Shown in pieces: positions 32,961 through 46,400 of a DNA stretch of 64,000 nt. Position 1 is the stretch's first letter. The number at the start of each line of letters is the position of its first letter. Under the pieces are notes generated by a model. That model had not been told where the DNA came from. It ran no database searches and was given only the letters and a program-made list of their open reading frames with translations. The translations under genes and the position numbers were made by a program. Origin of the DNA: Aplysia californica (taxonomy: Eukaryota; Mollusca; Gastropoda; Aplysiida; Aplysiidae); contig NW_004797557.1 of the NCBI RefSeq assembly GCF_000002075.1, forward strand, positions 564,321 to 628,320, written 5' to 3'.

Positions 32961-33888
32961 ACAACCCAAAGATAGCAAGATTTGTGGAACAACCAAAAGT
33001 CACACATACTTTGCTTTGTAAATTGTTCATAACCTTGCTTACCAAAAAGCACTTGTGACTAGAACCTTTCTTACGAAAAAGGGTTTTGTCGCTGACTCAG
33101 ATTGCACTTAGATTTATCAATACTTCCTTGTAGGATTTTGTCTAAGGCCCATCACAATACATAGTGGACAAAATTTTGATTGTTTACATTGAACATTAAC
33201 AATATTTGACTGTTGGTAATTTTTTTTCAATTGAGCACCAAGGACTTATATCTCATTTAGTTAAGTAGGTCAGAAGTTTTGTTTTTTCCAAAGTCAAAGG
33301 CCAAAACTTGTAGCTTTTCCTTTGTACTTTGTCCTTGCAGAATTTAGGCTTTCAGAATACGTCTGACTCTAATGACCAACCCTTTCATTTGTTTTGTGAG
33401 ATCTTAAGTCTGGACCCTCATAGTTTGTGAAATATGTTGCTTAGTTTAGTGGTGATAGATTGCAAACAACACTCTCACTTCGCCATTTTTTCTCCATTTA
33501 AATTCTTCTTAGCCTTAGAGACGGGAATATTACAGTGTTTGGCTAATTAATGTTTTGCAGTTTTGTTTTTATAATTTTAGGTTTCTTGGAAGTAGGATGA
33601 AAATTGATATGCCACATTTATAGAATTGAGAAGATGATAATATTTGATTTAATCGTAGATGTGTTCAGTGTTTTTTCAAAAGCGTATTGTAGTTATTGTG
33701 TGTACATTTTGAAATTTACTTAAATACCACCACTGTCTACCCTTTCTTTTCCAGTGTATTATTCAAGTATGAAGGGTGGTCTCTTTCAAGGGAATGAACA
33801 AGAAAGAAGTGCGTAAATCGTGTCTATAACTTCTGAACGGAGATGCTTTTCCTGTACATTTTGCTTCAATAACTTCAGAATTTCAGCT

Positions 33889-36800
33889 ATGTCTTGGTGG
33901 AATAGTGATTTTGTTTCCCCCAAGTCTACAGGCAAAATCAGCTTAAGACGCATCAACTTATTTTGTCAAGCAGACATTAGTTTTGCCGTAGAACCTTCTT
34001 TAAGTAGATGTATACCAGATATAGCTTTGGGAAATATAATGCCTGACAAAACTGACACAGTTTCTTTCAATGATATTCTGAATAAAGATTTCAGTGGGAT
34101 TGGAATGTCAACTCCACTAGCTAGCAAAACAAAAGGCAACGGATTATTAGGTGATACCGCCATGATACCTCTCAAAGGCAGGAATGGAACTGAACAGATT
34201 GATGAAAAAGTTTTAGTTGAGTGTTTTTGGGATAAAAAAGAAAGTGAAGAAGGCGAATGTGGGAATGGTGTCGAAAATGAAGTTAAAAGAGATACATTAA
34301 GATCTGTGGTGCCTGGGAATTGTGACAATGTTAGTGTGAGACATTTTGTTACTTACAATGCCAGGTTGCTGCCAATGATGAATAGTTCACAGACTATTAG
34401 AGAAGAGCCTGCTGAAACAAGGGATGATGTGTTGAATAATTCTTGTAAAATGGTAAAGACGCTGCCCAGTAACAGAGCTGTTGGATGCCAAAGAGAGGAA
34501 GAAAATGTACAACAAAGAAGACATATTTATTCTAAAATTATGGCCCCAGTGAAATCTGGGTATGATGGAACTGATTGTATTTGTTTGACGACTGTGGATC
34601 ATAACCCAAAAGACAATGGTCAGATGTTGAAGGAAAAGTGTCCTCAATTTACTGGTCCTAATGTAGAAGGAGATTTAGCAGACGCTGCCACAAATGTTAA
34701 AACAGAACTTCCTTCCTCATATGCAGATAAAGATTACAACTGTCCATTTGAATTACCTACTAGTACTAGACCTGTGCTACTAACCTTTGTCACAAATGCA
34801 GCTTCAGAGAATATAAAGTATCACAAAGTCAAAGATGCAGATCTCAAACTATGCTCTAAAAATTCTCTTAAGTGCAATGAGTTCTTTAAAGGTGACAGAG
34901 AGGGTAATTTTCTCAAAACTGAACGAAAGCTTCATTCAAGACTACTTGATGTTTCAAAACACTGTCTCAAACTAGACAGATACACTGAAAATCCGCGGCA
35001 AGCTGAAGAAAAGGAAAATGAATTTGAATGTACAGAGAATTTAAAAGTGAAAAGAGTAACAAACAGTATTGAATTGACTTCTTCAAGAACTAAGGGTGAT
35101 AACTATAGAGGTACAAAGCCACTAGAGAAGAATGAAATAATGGAGGCACATTCTCTAGCTCAAAGCAATATCAGTTTTGCGAAGATGGAGACTGTCAATC
35201 AAGATTGTTTGAATGAGAAAAGTGGTGCAGGCCATCAAAGTGGTAGGTCTAAAGGGAATAAAGTTGGAAAAGTGTACTGCACGAGGGCAAGGGCAAAAGC
35301 ATTGACTGAGAGTATAGAGAAAAGTTTGATGAAAGGCAATTTGAAATGTGATGTGCCAGATTTTAAACCTGTACCAAAAGAACCCATAAATAGTTCGAAA
35401 AGAAAGATTTATAATACAAGGGCACTTAATAGGAAACAGAAGATGGAAGCAGAAATGAAAGTTCATTCTACTGCTATAGGTCAGAAAAGTCCTGAAAACG
35501 ATTACCATGAAGGGCATAATGTGTGTGGAACAAGGGCACGGGAACACAGCGGTATGTCATCACATTCCACAAAGCCGCCTGTATCTGAAATGACATTTGA
35601 GACCTTTATAGCATTGAGAACCAAACATGAATCAAATGATGTCTCTTCAATTACTTCAAACTTTGATAAGAAGTTAAGAGAGAGAACACACTACAGTGCA
35701 ACAGTTAGCGGTGTACCTACCAGTGCAGATAATGGTGAAAAAATGAAAAGTGCTAATTTTGTTTCCAGTCGAGCAGCTGCTATGATTTGCTCCAAGAACA
35801 CACACTCTTCCGCTGAGAAAGACCAGACAATGGGAAGAGTATTGAGAGAGCGAAAGCCAAAGTCTTCAAATTTTGAAGCTGTACTTCCTGGTTATGGATA
35901 TAAAAATGTTAAAAAAGTTGGGGAATCAAAGCTGGTGGGGCAAGTAAAGTCAGTACATGTAAAGAAGACTCAAGGAGGAAATGGCACCATGGACAGAAAA
36001 CGTCAAGTGTGTGCCAAGGCAATCCCTGAAGTCAGGAATGAAATGAGTTCTAATTTAGCTTTAAAGAAAGAGAAGAAAGTCAAACAGCAAGAAAATAATC
36101 CAGGGAAAGTAGTCTCTCAAAAGTCTTCAACAGGTCCATCTGACTTTGAGAACAAATGCACAGAAGAAAAAAACCCTTCAAAAAAGCATGAGGAAACACT
36201 AATATCGGTTAGTGAACTTTGTTCTGTAGCTGGGGAGAAAAATGTTTCTGATTATCCCCATTATTCTAGTCAACATTTGAGTTTGACAGTTTTAGGGGCA
36301 GATACTATACTAAACTGTGACTCTGGTATTCCAAATCAAATTCAGGCAAATCAAAAAAGGTGTGAACAAGCTATGTGTCCTGACATCATTTTGAATAAAA
36401 CAGTGACAAAACTTCCAGAGAGTGGCTCAGAAATAAGTCATATCAGCTTATCTCAAATGTCAAGAAAGATACCAATAGAAACTCAGGCGTCAAGGCAAAA
36501 AACAGACTGTGCCAGGACAAAGGCAGTATTTCTAAAACCAGCTAAAATGAGGCTTACAGATTTTGTTCATTCAAAAAGAGCTGTTCAGTCTGACTCAATA
36601 AAGACTGATGTGCCCGTGCAGAAAACTTCCAGCCAGAGAACAGACCTTGTCAAAACAAAGCCGATAGCTCTTGCTCTTAAGCAAGATGGAAAGAGAAATG
36701 CAGTTGCAGTGAGCTCCAGAAAAGCTGAAGAGTCTAATCAAATTAGGATTGAGGGATTGAGACCTGAAAGGTCAAGAATAAAAACAGATCCTGTCAAGTC

Positions 36801-37498
36801 AAAGTCAAAGCTGACAGTTCCAAAAAAAATTGAAAAGAAAAAGACAGTTTTGCTTTGTTCAAAGGCAGCTTTACCGCGTTCTCCAAATAGTGCAACCACC
36901 AGCACATCCTGTTGCAGAACTGATTCGTCAGTAAACTTTGTTTCTTCTGATAAATGTGGGATTTCAGAAGTCTTGAATGAAAATAAAAGACAAAGTGGTT
37001 CTCATGCAAATTTTGTTTCCTGTCCATCAGCTACAGTGACTGGCAGTCAGAGAACTCATTCTTCCACTGAGGAAGACAAGACCATGGGAAGGATATTGAG
37101 AGAGAGAAAGCCGAAGTCTTCCAGCCTTGGGGTTGTGCATCCTGGCAATGGACATGCTATTGTGAAGAAAGTTGGGAAATCTAAGCCTGTGGGCCAAACA
37201 AAATTGGTGAAGAAGACTGAAGGTGGAAATGGCCTCTTGGAAATGAAACATCAAGAGTATGCAGAGCTGGAGGCAATCACAGAAATGAAGAAGGAAGTGA
37301 GTAGGCCGACTGATTTGACGGTAAAGAAAGAGAAAAAAGTCAAACAGCAAAAAAGTAATCCGGGGAAAGGAGTCTCTCAGAAGTCTTCCACACACACAGG
37401 TCCTTCTGACTGTGAGAACAAATGCTCTGGGGAAATACAGTCTTTGGAAGGGAATGAGGAAACACTGATGTTTGTTGGTGCTCATTGCTCTATAGCAG
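33889..37498 (+). CDS. apn1: endonuclease IV gene, giant first coding exon (disordered extension)
   Basis: One uninterrupted 3610-nt coding stretch. It holds repeated short motifs: [15 protein letters not shown] and GTRAREH (about residues 485-590), then three RxKTD/RTDxVKxK repeats around 890-990, and two long related blocks at about 621-783 and 1038-1204. The last 11 residues, VGAHCSIAG, are the first strand of the nuclease barrel, so the extension and enzyme are joined within this exon rather than by splicing. Donor GTGAGT at 37499. If the intron is retained the protein ends 13 codons later, without a nuclease. Confidence 0.9.
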
Positions 37499-40400
37499 GT
37501 GAGTCCTTGTGTCCTCTTCCTAGTCTTTGTTCACTCTAGAGTTGTTTTTATGTCTTTTGTTGTGACATGATCTGTCTTTGATTGCATTGCCAAGATGCAA
37601 TCTTGAAGGCGCTTTTATCTCATCATGTTTGTTACAAAACTTCTTGGCCGTGACAATGCCTCATTTATTTATTTTTGTTTGTTTGTTTGTTTTGCTTCGT
37701 TTCGTTTTGTTTTTTGCTCTTGGTATTTTGGCGAAGATATTATGTAAAGTCACTATTTCTGGCTCTGAGCCATAGATTTTAACATTTATTATTGTTAACT
37801 ATAATTCTAATTTTGTATCTTTAATGGAGGCAGCTTTCATGAAACAGATGATTATTTCAGTATCAGATGCTAAAGCTAACTATTGTCTTCTCAACAAACT
37901 AGAGATTGTATCATGTGCTTTTGGAGCATGGATGTAAGAACATTTGTGTAGAAAAAAGGATTGTTTTAGAATTAGGGGAATCATCACTGTGAGACAAAAA
38001 GAAGTAATACAGCAAGTAGTAATGTATCTCTAGTTTCAAAATAAGAAGCAGAAAGGGGCGGGAGTCTCTGGGAGGGAGGTAGTGGGCCATATATACATAT
38101 ATATATATATTTTTAAAAATATTTTTGAAAATTTTTTATTCTACACACTCACAAGACTAGCAAAACCTTCACTTTCAAGGAATTGTAAATGTAATTTTTG
38201 TACTTTTGTGCCACAGGTGGTGTCAGCAATGCAGTAAAAGAGGCAAAATCTCTAGGTGCGAAAGCTTTTGGTTTGTTTGTGCGTAATGGCAGGACTTGGA
38301 AACTCAACGCTTTAAATGAGAGTGAAAGTGAGAGGTTCAAAGCTGCGTGTAAGGTCAGTATAACTGCGTACATGAAGAAGTTAATTACTTACTATCTGTT
38401 ACGCCATCTGGCGTTTAGGGTAGAGACGGGCGGGAAGCACTTTTTTCTTCCCGAGCGAGAAGACCGAGAAGCTGACCTTCTTCTCGCCGGGACCGGTACC
38501 GTAGTGCTTCGTCTCGTGACCAATTTCTCTTCTCGCGCCATTCACGAGACGCTCACTAAGCGAGAAGGCCGGCCGTGGCTGGGGCCTAAACTAGGCTAGC
38601 CCTTTTGCACAGGCGCAGGCGGTGAAGGAAGGTCGGGAGACATAGGCCTAGGCCTGATCAACTCCCCACTCGCCTCATCTCGCCACCCTCTCCCCTCCCA
38701 TTCAGTTTCAGACACAGGACGGCACGGTGATGGGTGACACTGTCTGCGTGTCCTTTCTCGCTGGCTGTGCCGCTCTTTCCGTCGACACCTCCCACTTTCT
38801 CAATCTCGTTACTCGTTATGTCAAGCCAATGAGCGGTATCACTTCTCGGTACCGGGCAGTAGTTTAGTGGCCGAGCAGTGACGGGAAGGGCATTTCTCTC
38901 GAGAAACAGGTACTCTTCTCAGCTCGTGCCCGCTCTTAGTTTAGGGCAGCAACAATGGATCTCCAGTTCTGTCTGTTTTGGGCCATCTTGGTCAATGTCC
39001 CCGACGAATGGTTCCAGGACTTCATTTCAGACTCAACTGTGCGTCTCCAGGTCACTTTGGGTCTGCCTCTCTCGCGATGTCCTTTGGGTGTCCTGTGGAG
39101 GGCAGTCTTTACAATAGAGTCTGGTTCTCTTCTCAGAACATGCCCAATCCATCTCCATCTTCTCCTTGTTATTATGGTGGTCATGACCTCTTGCCTACAT
39201 TTTTGTAAAAGATCTGCGTTGCGTTGGAAATTTTGTCGGGCCAGAAGATTCGGAGGATTTGGCGTAAGCTGGTTGTATGAAAGGAAGATAGCTTGACACG
39301 GTCATGATCACTCATCCTCCAGCATTCAGCTCCATATAGGAGTGTGGATAGTACGCAGCTGTTATATAGCTTTAACTTGGTCTGTATACTGAACTGTCCT
39401 GACTTCCAGATGTTGATTATGCTTCTGTGAACAGATCTTTCCTTGCCGGGTCTGTTCATGATGTTTTCCTTTGTGCCGCCGTCTGTTTTAATTATGCTGC
39501 CTTGGTAGGTAAATTTGTCTAATAGGCAGGTCTGCGTTGTTCCCCCTAATCAGCGATGGGGAGCCTGCATTTAGTGTCATCACTTCTGTCTTCTTCTGGC
39601 TTATTCTTAACCCAATCTGGGGTCTGTATTTGTGAAGTCTGGTTTGTTTTTTCCTGCATGTGGTGGTTGATATGGGAGAGTAGTGCGAAGTCGTCGGCAA
39701 AATCAAGATCCTTGAGGGTGGAGAAGAGGGTCCACCTGATGCCTCTCTGTCGTTTTCCTCGTGACCTAGTCAATGGCAAGTTGAACAAAATTGCTGACAT
39801 TTGCATTCTTCTCTAACTCCTGTCTTTACCTCAAAAGCAGTAGTACTGTTTCCAATGACACACTTGAAAATTTGGTAGAAGCTCTGGATGACCTCAACTA
39901 TCTTGCAAGGGATTGCATAAGCTCGTAGAATGGACCAAAGACTTTCTCTATGCACACTGTCGAACGCCTTTTCAAAATCAACGAAGCTGACATAAAGTTG
40001 TCTCTGCCATTACGTGCACTGTTCTATTTAATTATGTTGCGGAGGGCAAATATCTGATCTGTGTATCTTCTTTCTTTTGTGGAATCCTGCCTGTTCTTTT
40101 CTTAAGCAGCTGTCCGCTACATACGATTAATAATAATCTTGGCCACGATCTTGCTGGGCACTGATAGCAACATGATACCTCTCCAGTTGTTGCAGTCTCC
40201 AAGAGCTCCTTTCTTTGGTACCTTAACAATGACTCCAGTGCTCCAGTCTTCGGGAATCTGCTCTCACTCCCATATGGTTTTGAATAGTGGCTGAAGAATG
40301 GTGGCAGTCAGTTCTGGGTCTACATTAAACAATTCAGCATTCAGGTTGTCCTTTCCTGGAGATTTTCTTGATTTCAGGCTCTTAACAGCTTTTACAATCT

Positions 40401-43400
40401 CGTGTTTTTGTGGTGGGTTAGAGCTGATATCAAGATCCAAGGTAGCTTCCTGTATGTCTGGGGTGTCCTCAGGTGGAGGTTGGTTAAGGACTTCCCTGAA
40501 GTGTTCTATCCAGAGTGCTTCTTGTTCTTTCTCGATTGTCAGCAGCTCGCCAGTCTTGTCCTTGATTGGTCCACTCATTCCACTGTGGTACTTGCCACAT
40601 ATTATTCTTGTGATCTTGTATAGATCTACGTTGCCTTGTTCACCTTTAGCAGTTGCCTCCTCTGCCTCAGTTGCCAACTCTTCCATGGCTTCTCTTTTGT
40701 CCTTCCTGACCAGTCTTGTAACTTTCTGGCAAGCTTCCTTGTAATCCTCTGCGTACTTCTCTTGTAGCCATATCGACTTAGCTGCAAGCTGTCTTTTCTT
40801 GATTTGTCTCCGTTCTTCAATAGTTTCCCATGTTCCTTGTTCTATCCATTCTTTGTTTGCATTCTTTTTCTTGACACCAAGACATGTCTTATTGCTCTCT
40901 GTGTAGGCCTCAACAATATGCTTCCTTTGGGTATTGACTTCATCTGCATTGGGGGTGGTTTCTTCCAGGTCTTGGATAGCTTGAAATCGGTTCTTTAGCT
41001 CTAGTTGAAAGGCAGATTCTCACATTGCCATCACTGAGCTTTTGAACATTAAGTCACGTCCTTGTCACCTCCCTGGTGAATGTTTTCTTCAGCTTGTGTT
41101 TTATCCTTTCCGTCACTAGATGATGATCGCTGTCGACATCTGCTCTTCTTCTGACTTTCTCATCCTGAAGGGAATGTCTCCACATTCCTCCTATCATGAA
41201 GTGGTCAATCTGGTTCTTGTCTCGGCCATTTGGAGAATTCCAGGTCAGTTTGTGGATTGTACGGTGTGGGAAAAGGGTTCCGCCTATTACCAAGTTGTTC
41301 AATGCGCAGAAGTCCACTAGTCTTTGACCGTTCTAATTTCTCGTACCCATACCATGTTGTCCCATCACTCTCTCATAGTTGGTGTTATCCTCTCCTACTT
41401 TAGCATTCAGATCGTCCATTACAACGATAAGGTCGTGACGAGGTATACCTGTCAATTCCCTTTGCAGCTGTTCATAAAAACAGTCCTTGCTTTCATCTTC
41501 ACTGTCGTAAGTAGGGACGTAACATTGGATGATGCTTGTGTTGGTGTGCTTTCCCTTCAGTCTCACTGGCATCATTCTGCTGTTGATCGGTTTCCACTCT
41601 ATGAGGCATTTCTCAAGTCCCTGTTTTAGGATGATAACTACACGTTCCCTATGCTGGTTGTCTTCTCTGCCGGAATAGATCAGTGTTTCTCCAGTTGCTG
41701 TTCTCAGCCTGCCGGATCCTGTCCAGTGACTTTCACTTATGCCCAGAACGTGCAATCTATATCTCCTCATCTCTGCCGTTACTTGTGCCAACTTACCAGT
41801 TTTGTACATTGTCCTTACATTCCACTGTCCTATGATGACTTTTGTCTTTGCGGTGTTCAGGTCCTCCATCTTCCTGCAAACAGCTTCCTTGCGGCTTTCA
41901 CTGCCGGTATTCATACGAGTCCCAAGAGACTGAAGGTTCATTACACACAGAAATATGGTTCTCTTTGTTTCTGTTTCCGTAACATAGGATTTTTGCCAGT
42001 CTGGGTTGTTAGCCTTGAGCTGAACCTCCGAAACCTGGAGAGCCGGTGGATCACGCTTCGTCTGACCCCCACCCGTCAACCTGTCTGGCATGGGTGGCCC
42101 TACCAGGAGCATTAGCTCTTGGGGTGACTGAGGCACACAAGCTCTCTAATCACTACAAGGTAGTGACCCACTAGAGAGACATGAAGAAGTATCACACTGT
42201 AATTTGCTTTGATATATATATATATTATATGTTCTTTTGGAAACCCAGCAAAAAGGTTGGCGAGTATGCATTTGTGGTTACTTCTCCAATGTGAAATTGA
42301 GTCTCTGAATTTTTAATGGGTTTTTTTTTCATTTCATCCTCCTTTATACAGATGAAGAAGAGGTGGGGTTGATAAGTTGTTGAAGGGCACCTCTGGAAAG
42401 TCTTTCTTTTCCTCTGTTGTTTCTGCCCATTTATGTTGTTTTTTCTTTCCGATTACAAATATTGAATATTGTCAATGTCTCTCCTCCGTCTTTTCTTTGT
42501 ATGATGCTCACTAGTGACCTCTCTAATCTTTAGCACACGTACATATGAGTTAATTGTGTTGCAAGTCCCATAAAACTCTTACTAAAACTACAAAAGAAAA
42601 AAATGTTCCTCTTAAACAGAGATTACCTCTTCACCTTGGCTATGTTCTGCTAGACTAAATAATGAAATGTATACACTTATGTTTTCCGGCAGGAACATGG
42701 CTATTCTCCACATCTTATTCTGCCCCATGGCTCTTATTTGCTCAACTGTGGATCATCAAATCCAGACACATTGAAGAAATCGCGAGACACTTTGGTCCAT
42801 GAATTGCAGATCTGTGAAAAATTGGGTCTGACTCTTTACAACTTCCACCCAGGTGAGCATTTTGTCTCTTTTAGTGTAGAATTGCTGGCTTTGCTCTGAT
42901 AAGGTTATTCCATGATACTGAAATGTGAACATTGTAAAATATGAAAGATTTCAACTCATCCCCTATTTCTTCACTTCCTTCCCTTATTCCTTGTGCCCCT
43001 TTGAAAAGAATAAGCCCATTGAGTTTGTCTGATGCTCCTTGTCTTATTATATTTTTTTATATTTATCCCCCGGGGCAGTGCCACTGACTGTAGTGTCTTT
43101 AGGCCATTCCCAAAGGGGGGACATTTCTCGTTCAAGCACAGTAGAATTGTAAATGGGCTGATTCATCATGTCACGCTCATAACTGTGCCTGATCTGCAAC
43201 AGGGAACTGCTGCTTTTTCTTTCCTAATCCTTACTATTGTCATTTTCCTTTACTTCTTTTGTATGTTTGTAATACTCTTGTGACCCACTATTTCCTGGGT
43301 GCCTTGATAATTAAAGCAGACTTTGTGCTTTTGAAGCTAGAGAGGTGAGCAGAGTAAGTCTGATTCCCTGTAAGGACTTCTCTGCTGACACCCACCCCTT

Positions 43401-46400
43401 GGCGCTTATATGACCTTATGCAGTTGTGAGCGCCGTAAAACCCTCTACTAAAAAAAAAAAGTACCTTTTTGTGTAATGGTGCATCTTCATTGTTTCATAT
43501 TGAGGGAAGCCATGAAATCTTTTTGTGAATTCACTACTCATAAGAAGAGCAATAAAGTTCGAAACATGATTAAGATTCTTATGAAGCTTTTGAATTGTTT
43601 TTGGAATGTTGTGAATTCTACCAGTAGATCATGGCTCAAGTTGGGAAAGTGGTAAAAAAGGTTTCTAGGGGGAAACCACATTTCTGTTTCTTTTGATTCA
43701 CTAGACAATTTTTTAATTTAATTTTTTTTTGGTCCCGTGTCCTGATTTTGGTGACCGTATTTGTTTGTTACGTAAAAAGAATGTTATGACATGGTTCAAA
43801 TTGTTATGATTTCTAAAGAAACGAAACAAGGGAAAGGGGAATTGTTACGTCAGTAATCATGATGATGATGATACCGCTGATGATGTTCTGATGTAGGAAA
43901 TGACCTGCTTATTAGTCTTAGTGTTAAGTTTGTTTGGTGCTTACTCTAGATCCCCGCCAGGCTGTCCTGGGGGCAGGACACAACCCTCATTCCCAACTCC
44001 TCGCTTAGAGTGACCCAAAATTTGGAAATCATTCGTCATCTTCATCCCTGGCATTTAATAAAAGTATACCAAAAAATCACATTGGGGCTACTTCTAAGTG
44101 ATGACATTGTTAGTGTGTTTGTTACCCTACGTCTATGATATCATATTTTCATTAGACAATGGTTAATGTCTGATTTACACTTATTTGACTTATTGTAATC
44201 GTAATCACATTTTAAAATATAAATATATGTGCTTTTTTTGCCCCCTTTGACAATTTAGATCATTTAGGATGTAGGGCCAACACAGACTAAGAGGGATACA
44301 ACATAGTACCAGAAAGACTGAGATACTCAATAACAATTTTCCCTACTTGCAAATCACACTCAAGTTTCTTGTGTGACAGCAAAATGCCTACCACTACATC
44401 ACAGATGCGGGTATTGTATTCACTATGGTGATAAATGTGAAATTGTAGTTTATCGTTGTAAAATATGAGAGGATTTTTTGCTTACTTATGGTGTTCTCCA
44501 ATATCTTTGTTAAGAAAAGGGGACCTCCAGTCTGTGGGAGAGCCACTGGGAAAACCCAAAAAATAATAAACTATATGAAATAAAACCAAAACTAGAACAG
44601 CGATATCCTTCGGACCTCTCCAGAAGAGACGAAGTCATTTTTACTCGATTGCGCATCGGACACACGGCCCTGACCCACAAATACCACCTACAGGGAGATG
44701 AGAAGCCGTTCTATGTCGGATGCGACACAGATTGTACCATTAGACACATACGAATGTCTAGACTTTGGAGAGATCCGAAGGAAATATTATAAATGCAAGA
44801 AATTGCAAGATATCTTTTCCGTCGTTGTTCCCAGCAAAATTTTGAATTTTATAAAGGCCATTGGCCTTTATGGCAAGTTGTAAAATGAAAAATGAAAACG
44901 TACTATTTAAAATGTTTATTGTTACCTATAAGAGTTGTTTTAAATCACAAATATATTTACACTGAATTTTAATATTTTAACATTTTAGCATTTTAAAGTC
45001 AATCAGTTAACCAATCGTGGAATGAACTTTTGCGAAAGTAAACAACTTGTGTTTCGCGCGCTCATATGACCTTAGCAGTTGCGAACGCTGTAAAACCCTA
45101 TACTACATACATGATACATAGAAAAGGGGTCAATTTACATTTTTGTTCTTTTTTTAAAAACTGTTTTATTTTGTGCTGACTCCACAAACTAAACTATGCA
45201 GGCTCAGCATGTGGCCAAGGGACTGTGGACCAGTGTATTGATACCATTGGGAAGAGCATCAACCTAGCCCACAGCAAGACAAAGTTTGTTAAAACTGGTG
45301 AGACTTCTTTCATAATGCCAGGTTCTTTTTATGCCATTTATATGTATGTAATGTATATTTCCGTATTGTAAATTTTATATAATTGTTTCCTAGTGCTTAG
45401 CATTTGTTTCCTTTACTGCCTCAGAAAAATTGTGCCAGGAGCTTACATTTTTATCTTTTACCTTTGGGCTCCCAATGTGATTCAGGTACACCTACTCCTT
45501 AAGCATCATATGCTGAGTAGCTTAATGTATTCATTAGATATATTATGCTACTCCAGACATAGTTCACCCAAGTATGGGTACTTGCTGAAAATGTCTCCTG
45601 GCAGTTGACAAGCAATTTTTTAGATGTTGCTATTGGTGCTGATAAAATTGTTTTGATTTGTTTTTCAAGAGGTTCTTTTAGAACAGTTTTCTCCTGTTTG
45701 TTTACAATATACATCATTCTGCAGGAATATTATCGCCATATGCTCAGTATATATCTGTGCTTCTCATCTTCCGTATTTTTACGGAAATCCGTACTTTCTG
45801 ACAGTTTCGTACTTGCTCCCCCATCATTATCAACTCCATCCGTTAAAATAGTGGGATAGCGTAGGGCTACCGAGATTCTGGGGCAAAGGATCTCTACTCA
45901 TCATCGTATCATCTTGTATAAGTTAGGTATAATGGTAATTCTGTCGGCAATAGGTTAATGTTATAGAAACCTGCCAGACCCGGGAGTATGAGGAAATCTG
46001 TGAACTGCCCCGTGAAAGACCCTCGAAAATACATAAAGTTCTTGAATATTTTGAAAACCAAATCGGATAGGTCAGTAAATTAATTTTTCCCGGTCACGAT
46101 TGTGATGTTTGTTCAGCTTTTCGCAGTCCGAGAGTACGTTTCTTGCGAACAGGCGGCTATGGTGCCAGGCGGAAGTGTATGTGACACTGAGGCTTGATCG
46201 GGAAAATCAAGATCTGCTTTCGCTTTTGTTACCACCCTGAAATTTGCCAGTGATAGTCTGATACCGCAACATTTATGACATGCAGGTCGTGCATTTTAAC
46301 TCTTTTTATCCTAGCCATACCCCCACGGACTCTGTACCAGTCCTTGGGCCGCCGCGCCGTATGAGTCGGAAGTCAGTGCGTATAGTTCAAAGTGCTATAT

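Noticed and set aside
33820-33888. Protein start at GTG 33820
   Set aside because: Nuclear animal genes use ATG; the stretch ends in a splice-acceptor-like tract before ATG 33889.
33966-37485. Minus-strand ORFs opposite the large endonuclease exon
   Set aside because: Shadows of the coding strand, without protein family features.
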